Origin: Tellurirhabdus rosea
GTDB taxonomy: Bacteria; Bacteroidota; Bacteroidia; Cytophagales; Spirosomataceae
Direction of reading: 5' to 3'
Assembly (NCBI RefSeq): GCF_026278345.1
Contig: NZ_CP111085.1
Location: 5,056,282 to 5,120,281, forward strand
DNA length: 64,000 nucleotides
The notes below the pieces were generated by a model that saw nothing but the letters and a program-made list of their open reading frames with translations, was not told the DNA's origin and did no database searches. Below, piece by piece: positions 56,996-64,000 of this stretch. Numbering within the stretch: position 1 is the stretch's first letter; each line of letters opens with the position of its first letter. Position numbers and translations under genes: made by a program.

Positions 56996-58681
56996 ATGCC
57001 TCACCTCTCCTGCACCCTTCTCTTTTTTCTCAGTTTCTTCTTTTTCAATACCACGTTCGCCGCGACGCCCATCCGCGTGGAGGCTGAAACCGGCACGCTG
57101 TCCGGCGTTGAAGTGGCCACCTCCACAACGGGTTTCTCCGGAACCGGTTACGTGACGGGCTTCGACGCCGAGACGGACCAGCTCCGACTGGCTTTCAACG
57201 CGCCCGCCGGACTCTACGAAATCAGCATCGGCTACCGCTCTCCTTTTGGCGAAAAAGGCGTCGAGTTTAGGCTCAACGACGTCCGGAGCAGCGGCACCTT
57301 CCGCCAGACCAGCACCTTTTCAAGCCACAGTCTCGGCAAATTTCTGCTGAAAGACGGCCCGCAGACCCTGACGATTTTCCGGGGCTGGGGTTACTTCGAC
57401 ATTGACTACATCCTGCTGACCTCGGCCACGGTCCAGACCCCGGCCAAACCGGCCAAAACGCTTTCCGACCCCGCCGCGACGGCCTCCGCCCGCAACCTGT
57501 TTTCGTATCTGGTCGATCAGTACGGCACCAAAGTCATTTCCGGGCAGCAGGACGACGTAGAGTACATTCTGGAAAAAACCGGCAAAGAGCCCGCCATCGG
57601 AGCCTTTGACCTGATCGACTATTCGCCGACCCGCGTACAGAACGGCGCCAAACCCGTCCGCAGCAGCGAAGCCTGCATCGACTGGGCAAAAAAAGGGGAC
57701 GGCCGCGGCATCATCAGCCTGATGTGGCACTGGAACGCCCCGACCGACCTCATCAACCAGGCACCCGATAAACTCTGGTGGAGCGGCTTTTACACCCGCG
57801 CGACCACCTTCGACCTGTCGGCGGCCCTGGCCGATAAAAACAGCGAACGGTACCAGCTTTTGCTGCGTGACATCGACGCTATTGCCGTTCAGCTCAAAAA
57901 GTTTGAGGCGGCCGACGTGCCCGTACTCTGGCGGCCGCTGCACGAAGCCCCCGGCGGCTGGTTCTGGTGGGGTGCCAAAGGCCCCGAGCTGTTCAGGCAG
58001 CTCTGGCGACTGCTCTACGACCGCCTGACAATCCACCACCGGCTGCACAACCTGATCTGGGTCTACACCGGCACCGACACGGTCAGCCCCGACTGGTACC
58101 CTGGCGACGCCTATGTGGACATCGTCGGACTGGACATTTACACCGATCCGGCCGCTACGCTCAGCGGACCCTGGGAGGCCGCCCTGGCGCAGTTCAACGG
58201 CAAGAAACTCATTACGCTCTCGGAAATCGGCCACCTGCCCCGGCCCGAAAACATCCGCGGCCTCGGCACCTGGTGGTCGTGGTTCGCCGTCTGGACCGGC
58301 CCTGACTGGATCAAAAAACAGCCGCTGGACCTGCTCAAAGCGGTTTTCACGGATGCCGACGTCATCACCCGCGACGAACTGCCGGACTGGCGCATCCCGG
58401 CGGCCCCGGTCGTGACGGGAGTCGAACGGCCCTACGAAGTGTGCCTGCTCGGTAATCCGGCGACGGGCGGCACGGCGGAAGTCGAAATTCGCAACGCGCA
58501 GGGACTGCCTCTTTCCATCCGCCTGACCGACGGGCAGGGGCGGCCGCTTCTGGAAAGAATGGTAACGCCGACCGGCGCATCGGCCCGGTATGCACTGCCC
58601 CTCGAATCGGCTCCGGGACTGTATTTCATTCGGGTTAGTAGTCCGAAAGGCGCTGATACTTTGAGGATTGTAAAGCCCTGA
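56996..58681 (+). CDS. GH26 beta-mannanase with N-terminal carbohydrate-binding domain and T9SS sorting domain
   Basis: The protein has 561 residues from the ATG at 56996; the open frame starts upstream at a GTG inside hairpin J. Signal LLFFLSFFFFNTTFAA. Residues about 25-150 form a CBM35-like domain (RVEAETGTLSGVEVAT, YFDIDYILLTSA). The GH26 barrel (about residues 160-470) shows the acid/base Glu in VLWRPLHEAPGGWFWWG and the nucleophile Glu in KLITLSEIGHLPRPE. The C-terminal 75 residues (GNPATGGTAEVEIRNAQGLP ... GLYFIRVSSPKGADTLRIVK) are a T9SS-type sorting domain. It cleaves beta-1,4-mannan, probably at the cell surface. Confidence 0.96.
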   Translation: MPHLSCTLLFFLSFFFFNTTFAATPIRVEAETGTLSGVEVATSTTGFSGTGYVTGFDAETDQLRLAFNAPAGLYEISIGYRSPFGEKGVEFRLNDVRSSGTFRQTSTFSSHSLGKFLLKDGPQTLTIFRGWGYFDIDYILLTSATVQTPAKPAKTLSDPAATASARNLFSYLVDQYGTKVISGQQDDVEYILEKTGKEPAIGAFDLIDYSPTRVQNGAKPVRSSEACIDWAKKGDGRGIISLMWHWNAPTDLINQAPDKLWWSGFYTRATTFDLSAALADKNSERYQLLLRDIDAIAVQLKKFEAADVPVLWRPLHEAPGGWFWWGAKGPELFRQLWRLLYDRLTIHHRLHNLIWVYTGTDTVSPDWYPGDAYVDIVGLDIYTDPAATLSGPWEAALAQFNGKKLITLSEIGHLPRPENIRGLGTWWSWFAVWTGPDWIKKQPLDLLKAVFTDADVITRDELPDWRIPAAPVVTGVERPYEVCLLGNPATGGTAEVEIRNAQGLPLSIRLTDGQGRPLLERMVTPTGASARYALPLESAPGLYFIRVSSPKGADTLRIVKP

Positions 58682-58706
58682 TAACTGTATTCCATCGTCC
58701 GAATCC

Positions 58707-60659
58707 ATGAAACGTTTTTCGATTCTTTTTCTAATCTTCCTCTCCACAACGGCTTTTGCCCAGGTGCGGCTGGCCCGGGTGTTTTCCGACCATGTGGTTT
58801 TGCAGCGGCAGCAGCCCATTCCGGTCTGGGGCTGGGCCAAACCCGGCGAAAAGGTGAGCGTGGCGCTTGCCGGTCAGACGCAATCGGTCAAAGCCGGAAC
58901 CGACGGCAAATGGACCGTCCGGTTTGCTCCGCTCGAAGCGGGCGGGCCGCACACGCTTTCGGTAACGGCCAAATCGGGCAAAGCCGCGGCCTCGGATGTA
59001 CTCATCGGCGAAGTCTGGCTTTGTTCGGGTCAGTCGAACATGGAATGGCCGGTGAAGCTGGCCGATAATTTTGCGGTGGAAAAAGGAAACGCAAACTTCC
59101 CACAAATCCGGCATTTTTTCGTCAGCCACGAAATGGCCCTGACGCCCGAAGCGGACCTCAAAAACGGCGACTGGAAAGTCTGCTCACCCGAAACGGTGGG
59201 CGATTTTACGGCGGTCGGCTTTTTCTTCGCCCGCGAACTGACGCAGAAACTGGGCGTGCCGGTCGGGCTGCTGCATTCGTCCTGGGGCGGTTCGCAGGCG
59301 GAAGGCTGGATCAGCCGGGAGGGCATGGAGCGCAACGACGAACTGCGGCCCTACGCCCAGCGCATTCCGTCCCGCTGGTCGGCCGTGGATAGCCTCGTGG
59401 ATTACAAGCTCCGTAAACAACTGCTGGGAGCCGAACGCCTTTACCCGACCCCGGCCGACGAGCAGGCCTACCTCTCCGCCGATTTCGACATTACGCGCTG
59501 GCGCAAAACGGACCCGTTCGGGCAGTGGGAGTGGAAAGGCATGAACGGCTTTCGCGGCAACGGTTTTCTGGCCCGGTATATCGACGTTCCGGCGGGGATG
59601 ATCGGACAGCCGACGACGCTGGTCCTGGCCGAAGACGACAGCCGGAACCAGATTTTCGTCAACGGCAAACCCGTTTTTGACGGGGAATTGAAAGGTGTCC
59701 GGAAGATTGCCGTTCCGGCCAACACCTGGAAAGCGGGCCGGAATCTGCTGATGATAAAACTCGGCAATCGCGTCAATCCGGCCTGGTTTGGCCCCGGTCT
59801 GAGCGGTTCGGCGGCCGATCTGTACGTGGAAAGCCCGGACGGGCGGCTTTCGCTGGCGGGCGACTGGTACATCATGCCCTCTTTCGCCGAACCGCATACC
59901 TACACCCGCTTCATGAACAACCTCGGCACGGCGCTTTACAACGGCATGATTGCGCCTCTGGTGCCGTTCGGTATCCGGGGGGCACTCTGGTACCAGGGCG
60001 AAACCAACGCGGGACGGTCGTACCAGTACCGGCAGACGTTCCCGCTGATGATCCGGGACTGGCGGCAGAAATGGGGCGCTGAGTTTCCGTTTTATTTCGT
60101 GCAACTGACCAGCTACGGCGGTACGCCCACCAGCAACCAGGGCAGCGGTTGGGCGGAATTGCGCGAAGCCCAGACCCTGACGCTGCAGCTGCCCAAAACG
60201 GGCATGGCGGTCATTACCGACGTCGGAAATCCGAAGGACATTCACCCGACCAACAAACAGACCGTCGGCCACCGCCTGGCCCTGATTGCCCTGAAGCAGG
60301 ATTACGGACAGGATGTGCAGGCGTATTCGCCCATGTTCGAGTCGGTGCAGTTTGAGCCGGGAAAAGCGGTCGTTTCGTTCAAAAATGCGGCGGGCGGTCT
60401 GGTGGCGAAAGACAAATACGGCTACCTGCGCGGTTTCGAAATCGCCGGTCCCGACAAGGTCTTTCACTTTGCCAAAGCCGAAATTCAGGGCAACAAAGTG
60501 GTGGTCTTCCATCCCAAAGGCGACAAGCCGGTATCGGTGCGCTACGCCTGGACCGACTCGCCCGACGAAGCTAACCTGTTCAGTGCGGACGGTCTGCCCG
60601 CCAATTCGTTCCGCACCGACGACTGGCCGGGTGTGACGATGAAAAACAAATTTGAATAA
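58707..60659 (+). CDS. SGNH-type acetylesterase (sialate O-acetylesterase-like)
   Basis: A 650-residue secreted esterase; signal ILFLIFLSTTAFAQ. The SGNH hydrolase fold is split by a large insert: block I is GEVWLCSGQSNMEWPV with the catalytic Ser (about residue 110), block III lies in ALWYQGETNAGRSYQYR (about residue 430), and the C-terminal block is DIHPTNKQTVGHRLA with catalytic Asp and His (about residue 513). An inserted jelly-roll (about residues 260-390) with PAGMIGQPTTLVLAEDD is typical of SIAE-like proteins. In a mannan locus it probably removes acetyl groups from acetylated mannan before GH26 cleavage; this is an inference. Same strand, 25 bp after GH26. Confidence 0.92.
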   Translation: MKRFSILFLIFLSTTAFAQVRLARVFSDHVVLQRQQPIPVWGWAKPGEKVSVALAGQTQSVKAGTDGKWTVRFAPLEAGGPHTLSVTAKSGKAAASDVLIGEVWLCSGQSNMEWPVKLADNFAVEKGNANFPQIRHFFVSHEMALTPEADLKNGDWKVCSPETVGDFTAVGFFFARELTQKLGVPVGLLHSSWGGSQAEGWISREGMERNDELRPYAQRIPSRWSAVDSLVDYKLRKQLLGAERLYPTPADEQAYLSADFDITRWRKTDPFGQWEWKGMNGFRGNGFLARYIDVPAGMIGQPTTLVLAEDDSRNQIFVNGKPVFDGELKGVRKIAVPANTWKAGRNLLMIKLGNRVNPAWFGPGLSGSAADLYVESPDGRLSLAGDWYIMPSFAEPHTYTRFMNNLGTALYNGMIAPLVPFGIRGALWYQGETNAGRSYQYRQTFPLMIRDWRQKWGAEFPFYFVQLTSYGGTPTSNQGSGWAELREAQTLTLQLPKTGMAVITDVGNPKDIHPTNKQTVGHRLALIALKQDYGQDVQAYSPMFESVQFEPGKAVVSFKNAAGGLVAKDKYGYLRGFEIAGPDKVFHFAKAEIQGNKVVVFHPKGDKPVSVRYAWTDSPDEANLFSADGLPANSFRTDDWPGVTMKNKFE

Positions 60660-60692
60660 ACTCCGAGTGATGGGTCGGGTGCTGCCAACCCA

Positions 60693-60796
60693 CCCACGAT
60701 TAAACCTTGCCCACGGTTAAACCTTGCCCACGGTTTTAACTGTGGGCAACCGACCAATCGGGAGGAATCCGCGAACCGTTTCAACGGTTTAACCGC
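60693..60796. repeat. repeat block with 17-bp tandem units and palindromes (element L)
   Basis: Three tandem units of about 17 bp (cccacgattaaaccttg, cccacggttaaaccttg, cccacggttttaac) start at 60693, 60710 and 60727. The third merges into the palindrome gcccacggttttaactgtgggc. A further small palindrome aaccgtttcaacggtt ends the block. It lies between the esterase and second GH26 genes. Confidence 0.82.
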
Positions 60797-60821
60797 CCGG
60801 TACTGTGAGAATGTTTGCCTT

Positions 60822-61982
60822 ATGAGAATACAATTAACCTTACCACGCCTTGCCCTGCTGACGGGCCTTTTGCTGACCGGGGCCGCTTTTGCCAAACCCC
60901 GGCCTAAACTGACTGATGCGCGGGCGACCCCCGAAACCCGGGCGCTGTACCGCAACCTGCACAAACTGTCCGGAAAAGGCATTCTGTTCGGCCACCAGCA
61001 CGCCACCGAATACGGCCACGGCTGGACCGGCGAGGCCGACCGCTCGGATGTGAAATCGGTCGTCGGGTCGCACCCGGCCGTGATCGGCGTCGATTTCAGC
61101 GGGCTTTCCGGGCGACCGGCACCCGTGGTTGAACGGACTAAAACGCAGCTCCGGAACAACATTGCGGCAACCTACGACCGCGGCGGGGTCACGACGGTAG
61201 CCTGGCATTTTACCAACCCGGTTACCGAGCAGACGGGCTTTTACTGGAAAGATTCCGTCTCGGCTCCGGCCGTAAAAAACCTCATTCCGGGCGGGTCGCA
61301 CCACGAGAAATACAAGGAAATCCTGCGGACGGTGGGCGAGTTTGCGCTTTCGGTGAAAGGGAAGGACGGTAAGGTGGTGCCGATGATTTTCCGGCCCTAC
61401 CACGAGTTCGACGGCGGCTGGTTCTGGTGGGGCCGTCCGCACTGCACCCGCGAAGATTTTGTGACGCTCTGGCGGTTTACGGTGGGCTACCTGCGCGACA
61501 CGGTCGGCGTACACAACTTCATTTACGCCTTCTCCCCGGACTGCCTGTTCAAAACGGAGGCCGAATTTCTGGACCGCTACCCCGGCGACGAGTGGGTCGA
61601 TCTGGTGGGCATGGACAATTACGCGGACTTTGGCCGCAACGGGCACTACAACGTCGAAGCGGGCGTGCAGAAGCTGAAAGTCGTGTCGGACTACGCCCGT
61701 AAAGCCGGTAAACTGGCCGCGTTTACCGAGACCGGCCTCGAATCCATTCCGGCCGAAAGCTGGTGGACCGAAACCCTGCTGAAGACGCTCCGCCGCGAAG
61801 ACCTGAAACTGGCCTACGTGCTGGTCTGGCGCAATGATACCCGCAGCCCGACGCATTTCTACGCCCCATATCCGGGCCACAGCAGCGTTCCGGATTTCCA
61901 GCGCTTCTACCAGGACCCCTACACGCTCTTTGAAACGGATTTGCCGAAGCTCTACAAAGAGAAACGCTGGGGAATTTTCTGA
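60822..61982 (+). CDS. GH26 beta-mannanase or mannobiohydrolase
   Basis: A 386-residue secreted enzyme; signal LALLTGLLLTGAAFA. GH26 fold: KGILFGHQHATEYGHGWTGE near residue 50, VIGVDFSGLSG, the acid/base Glu in IFRPYHEFDGGWFWWGRPHC (about residue 195) and the nucleophile Glu in AAFTETGLESIPAES (about residue 307). No binding or sorting domain is present, so it is probably periplasmic and works on oligosaccharides already imported, complementing the T9SS-exported GH26 at 56996. It closes the mannan locus and is followed by a hairpin terminator shared with the opposite gene. Confidence 0.96.
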   Translation: MRIQLTLPRLALLTGLLLTGAAFAKPRPKLTDARATPETRALYRNLHKLSGKGILFGHQHATEYGHGWTGEADRSDVKSVVGSHPAVIGVDFSGLSGRPAPVVERTKTQLRNNIAATYDRGGVTTVAWHFTNPVTEQTGFYWKDSVSAPAVKNLIPGGSHHEKYKEILRTVGEFALSVKGKDGKVVPMIFRPYHEFDGGWFWWGRPHCTREDFVTLWRFTVGYLRDTVGVHNFIYAFSPDCLFKTEAEFLDRYPGDEWVDLVGMDNYADFGRNGHYNVEAGVQKLKVVSDYARKAGKLAAFTETGLESIPAESWWTETLLKTLRREDLKLAYVLVWRNDTRSPTHFYAPYPGHSSVPDFQRFYQDPYTLFETDLPKLYKEKRWGIF

Positions 61983-61996
61983 CCTGGACGCTTTAG

Positions 61997-62050
61997 GGGT
62001 GGCACGACTGCGACGGGGCAAGCCTGTCGGGTCGTGCCACCCGTTTTTTA
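61997..62050. terminator. hairpin terminator between convergent genes
   Basis: The 12-bp stem gggtggcacgac/gtcgtgccaccc (61997-62008 and 62031-62042) with inner complementary words is followed by GTTTTTTA. The T-tract overlaps the stop codon of the opposite oxidoreductase gene (62048). It is much shorter than the other long elements but of similar style. Confidence 0.8.
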
Positions 62051-63379
62051 CACCACCGGCAACTGCCACGGCCCGCGGTATTTGGCCCGGACCAGTTCGT
62101 TCGCTTTCGCATCGTCGACCACAGTATTGGCCGCGTCGTTCCAGACCAGTTTGCGTCCCAGCCGGTACGCCATGTTGCCGAGCTGGGCGTGAACCGCTAC
62201 ATTCCGGCCGATTTCCGCCGAGGCGTTTGGCTGCTGACGGCTGCGGATGCACTCCACGAAGTTGAGCGTGTGGCGGTCGAGGTCGTTGCCGTTGCGGCGC
62301 TGGGGCGGCAGGGCAGGTGTGAGGTACTGCCCACCATCGACCTCCGGCAGCAGTTCCCAGCCGTCGCGGTCAACGACCAGCGTACCCAGATTGCCGATAA
62401 AAGCGACGCCATGCTCCCGGTTGAACGGTCCCCGGCCAATGCCGATGGCCTGTTCCCACTGCACCGTCACGTTCGGGTACTGGTAAAGCACCTGCATGGT
62501 GTCCGGCGTTTCGCCCGCATGGTCCGGAAAGCCGTAACGGCCGCCCATCGCCGCTACCGACTGCGGGGCTGTGACGTTCAGTCCCCAGAGCGCCATGTCG
62601 ATCATGTGCGCGCCCCAGTCAGTCATCAGCCCCCCGGCATAATCCCAGAAATACCGGAAGCTGCCATGAAAACGGTTCCGGTTGAACGGCCGTTTCGGAG
62701 CGGGGCCGAGCCACATTTCGTAGTCCACCCCGGGCGGAGCGGGTTCGTCCGGCTTCACCGGAAAATTCTTGCCGTAGGGCATAAACGCCCAGGTTTTGAC
62801 CGTCCGGAGGGTGCCCAGTTTGCCGGATCTGACAAAGTCGATGGCCGCTTTCCAGTGCGGACCGCTGCGCTGCCATTGCCCGACCTGCACGATGCGCCCG
62901 TGTTTTTTGGCAGCGGCGACCATCAGGTTGCATTCCTCAATGGAATTGGCCATCGGCTTTTCCACGTACACATCTTTCCCGGCCTGGCAGGCCATCACCG
63001 TCGGCAGGCAATGCCAGTGGTCGGGGGTGCCGACAATAACGGCGTCAATGTCTTTGTTCTCCAGTAATTTCCGAAAATCGCCGTACAGCGTCGCTTTGGG
63101 ACTGCCCGCCGGGTTGAGTTTTTCGACCTCGGCGGCGCGTCTGCTGAGCACGTTCCCATCTACATCGCAGAGCGCGGCGCAGCGGACGCCGGGATGCCGG
63201 AGCATGCTCGACAGATTGGCCCAGCCCATGCTGTTGGCACCAATCAGGGCGACGTTCAGCGTGTCGGCGGCCGAAGCCGGGCGGGGTTGGGCGCTGGCCG
63301 CCAGGTCGAGGGGCAGCAGAGCTCCGGCGGCGGCGAGTTGGGAGGATTGTTGCAGGAAGGTTCGGCGAGAGGTCGGCAT
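62048..63379 (-). CDS. Gfo/Idh/MocA family oxidoreductase, Tat-type leader
   Basis: A 443-residue protein with a twin-arginine leader (MPTSRRTFLQQSSQLAAAGA). The Rossmann domain begins LNVALIGANSMGWANL, the nucleotide/substrate motif GKDVYVEKPMANSIEECN is near residue 130, and HWHCLPTV and WDYAGGLMTDWGAHMIDMAL follow. It would oxidise or reduce a sugar or sugar derivative with NAD(P) in the periplasm. It faces the mannan locus across a hairpin and is a paralogue in style of the protein at 29380-30834, although their sequences are only loosely similar. A role in mannan or mannose metabolism is not shown. Confidence 0.92.
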   Translation of the reverse strand: MPTSRRTFLQQSSQLAAAGALLPLDLAASAQPRPASAADTLNVALIGANSMGWANLSSMLRHPGVRCAALCDVDGNVLSRRAAEVEKLNPAGSPKATLYGDFRKLLENKDIDAVIVGTPDHWHCLPTVMACQAGKDVYVEKPMANSIEECNLMVAAAKKHGRIVQVGQWQRSGPHWKAAIDFVRSGKLGTLRTVKTWAFMPYGKNFPVKPDEPAPPGVDYEMWLGPAPKRPFNRNRFHGSFRYFWDYAGGLMTDWGAHMIDMALWGLNVTAPQSVAAMGGRYGFPDHAGETPDTMQVLYQYPNVTVQWEQAIGIGRGPFNREHGVAFIGNLGTLVVDRDGWELLPEVDGGQYLTPALPPQRRNGNDLDRHTLNFVECIRSRQQPNASAEIGRNVAVHAQLGNMAYRLGRKLVWNDAANTVVDDAKANELVRAKYRGPWQLPVV

Positions 63380-63427
63380 AAGGTTCCAGGAAGTTTACGG
63401 TTCCAGAAGCAGACAGGGGCGGGCGGC

Positions 63428-63958
63428 CTACTGTTCTTTTGCCAAAGCCGTTCCTTTGTAGAGTTTGTTCTCCGAAAAAACGGTCGCTCCCAGCAGACGC
63501 CAGTGCAGGGTTCCGTGTACCGTGTAACGAACGTGCCCTACGGCGTCCGGCCGACTGGCATAAATAAACTGGGGTTCCCACCAGATGCCGGCGGAAAGAC
63601 CGTTAAAACTGGAAACGCCGCTGATGGGCACGGACTGCTGCGTTTTCTTATCGCGCCCGTAGTCAACCCACAGGCGGATTCGGAAAAGACCACCATTTTC
63701 CAGATCAACGTTCGCTCTGAGTAAATCGGTTTGTTCCGTGCTGTCTTTCGGGACAAAGTTGACCAGGTCGGGTGGCTGGTTCGACTTTTGCCGGTCCGAC
63801 GAACATCCTCCGAACGACAAAAAGCCAAACACCAGTACGCAGGCGGCAAACACCCCATACTCCTGCCGGACCAGCCGGACGGCCCGGTAGTAGAGCCCAA
63901 GAAGGTAGATAAAGAGGAAGATATTCAGCAGGGCCCAAAGAAGGTACAGAATCAGCAT
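63428..63958 (-). CDS. membrane protein of unknown function
   Basis: A 176-residue protein from the ATG at 63958. An N-terminal membrane helix (LYLLWALLNIFLFIYLLGLYY) is followed by a short basic loop (RAVRLVRQEYG) and a second helix that ends in a lipobox-like LSFGGC, so it might be anchored either way. The rest (about residues 55-176) is beta-rich and hydrophilic, with FRIRLWVDYGRDKKTQ and YTVHGTLHWRLLGATVFSEN. I do not recognise the family. It is on the same strand as, and 48 bp upstream of, the oxidoreductase gene. The window ends 42 bp after the start codon, so upstream signals are not visible. Confidence 0.7.
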   Translation of the reverse strand: MLILYLLWALLNIFLFIYLLGLYYRAVRLVRQEYGVFAACVLVFGFLSFGGCSSDRQKSNQPPDLVNFVPKDSTEQTDLLRANVDLENGGLFRIRLWVDYGRDKKTQQSVPISGVSSFNGLSAGIWWEPQFIYASRPDAVGHVRYTVHGTLHWRLLGATVFSENKLYKGTALAKEQ

Positions 63959-64000
63959 AACAGTGGAATCACAGTGGGCCTATAATTAGCGGAAGCAAAC

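Noticed and set aside
29380-63379. The two Gfo/Idh/MocA proteins as recent duplicates
   Set aside because: They share only the family motif EKPM and a Tat-type leader. The rest differs too much by eye for recent duplication.

Overview
The window looks like a chromosomal segment from a GC-rich Bacteroidota, most likely order Cytophagales and close to Spirosoma or Larkinella. This placement is an inference. It rests on a SusC/SusD pair, type IX secretion (T9SS) C-terminal sorting domains, a DUF4249 lipoprotein next to a TonB receptor, 2TM and DUF2306 membrane proteins, few Shine-Dalgarno sequences, and several TAnnTTTG (-7 type) promoter boxes. I see no rRNA, tRNA, prophage, insertion-sequence transposase or CRISPR array.

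Layout. 1-2.1 kb: the end of a histidine kinase, a MobA/MocA-like nucleotidyltransferase and an orphan MoxR ATPase. 2.2-6.8 kb: two periplasmic peptidyl-prolyl isomerases, one carrying an OmpA-like module, and a lipoprotein. 7-13.1 kb: agmatine deiminase and N-carbamoylputrescine amidase (putrescine synthesis), separated by a GH92 mannosidase and an unknown secreted protein. 13.3-19.8 kb: glycosyltransferase 9, a DUF4249/TonB receptor pair and a PolX-like protein with a degenerate polymerase site. 20-29.3 kb: housekeeping and small envelope genes (thymidylate synthase, OsmC-like, SDR, subtilase, LOG, a tectonin-like propeller). 29.4-34.6 kb: a Gfo/Idh/MocA oxidoreductase, a metzincin-type lipoprotein and a GH20 hexosaminidase. 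35-41 kb: siroheme-dependent nitrite/sulfite reductase with the two siroheme synthesis enzymes, interrupted by a T9SS-exported GHL10 hydrolase. 41-47.5 kb: AI-2E transporter, Uma2, an IorAB-type molybdenum hydroxylase, an anti-sigma-like protein and a GATase-like secreted protein. 47.7-63.4 kb: acylphosphatase, then a NarL-type two-component pair directly upstream of a polysaccharide utilisation locus (SusC, SusD, glycan-binding protein, GH26, SGNH acetylesterase, GH26). I infer that this locus degrades acetylated beta-mannan.

The most striking signal lies in the gaps between genes. About fourteen intergenic spaces hold long imperfect hairpins, each about 90-111 bp in total, although most are unrelated in sequence. 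Several arms are built from drifting 7-9 nt words, some different elements share the same inner stem, and nearly all touch a stop codon. In three cases the arm supplies the stop codon of the gene. Other gene ends carry compact U-tract terminators instead. Three consecutive gaps of the mannan operon each hold a different hairpin. A REP-like array (three forward and two inverted copies, 51-52 bp period) sits at 38.1-38.3 kb. I consider this family of structures the best candidate for an undescribed system here.
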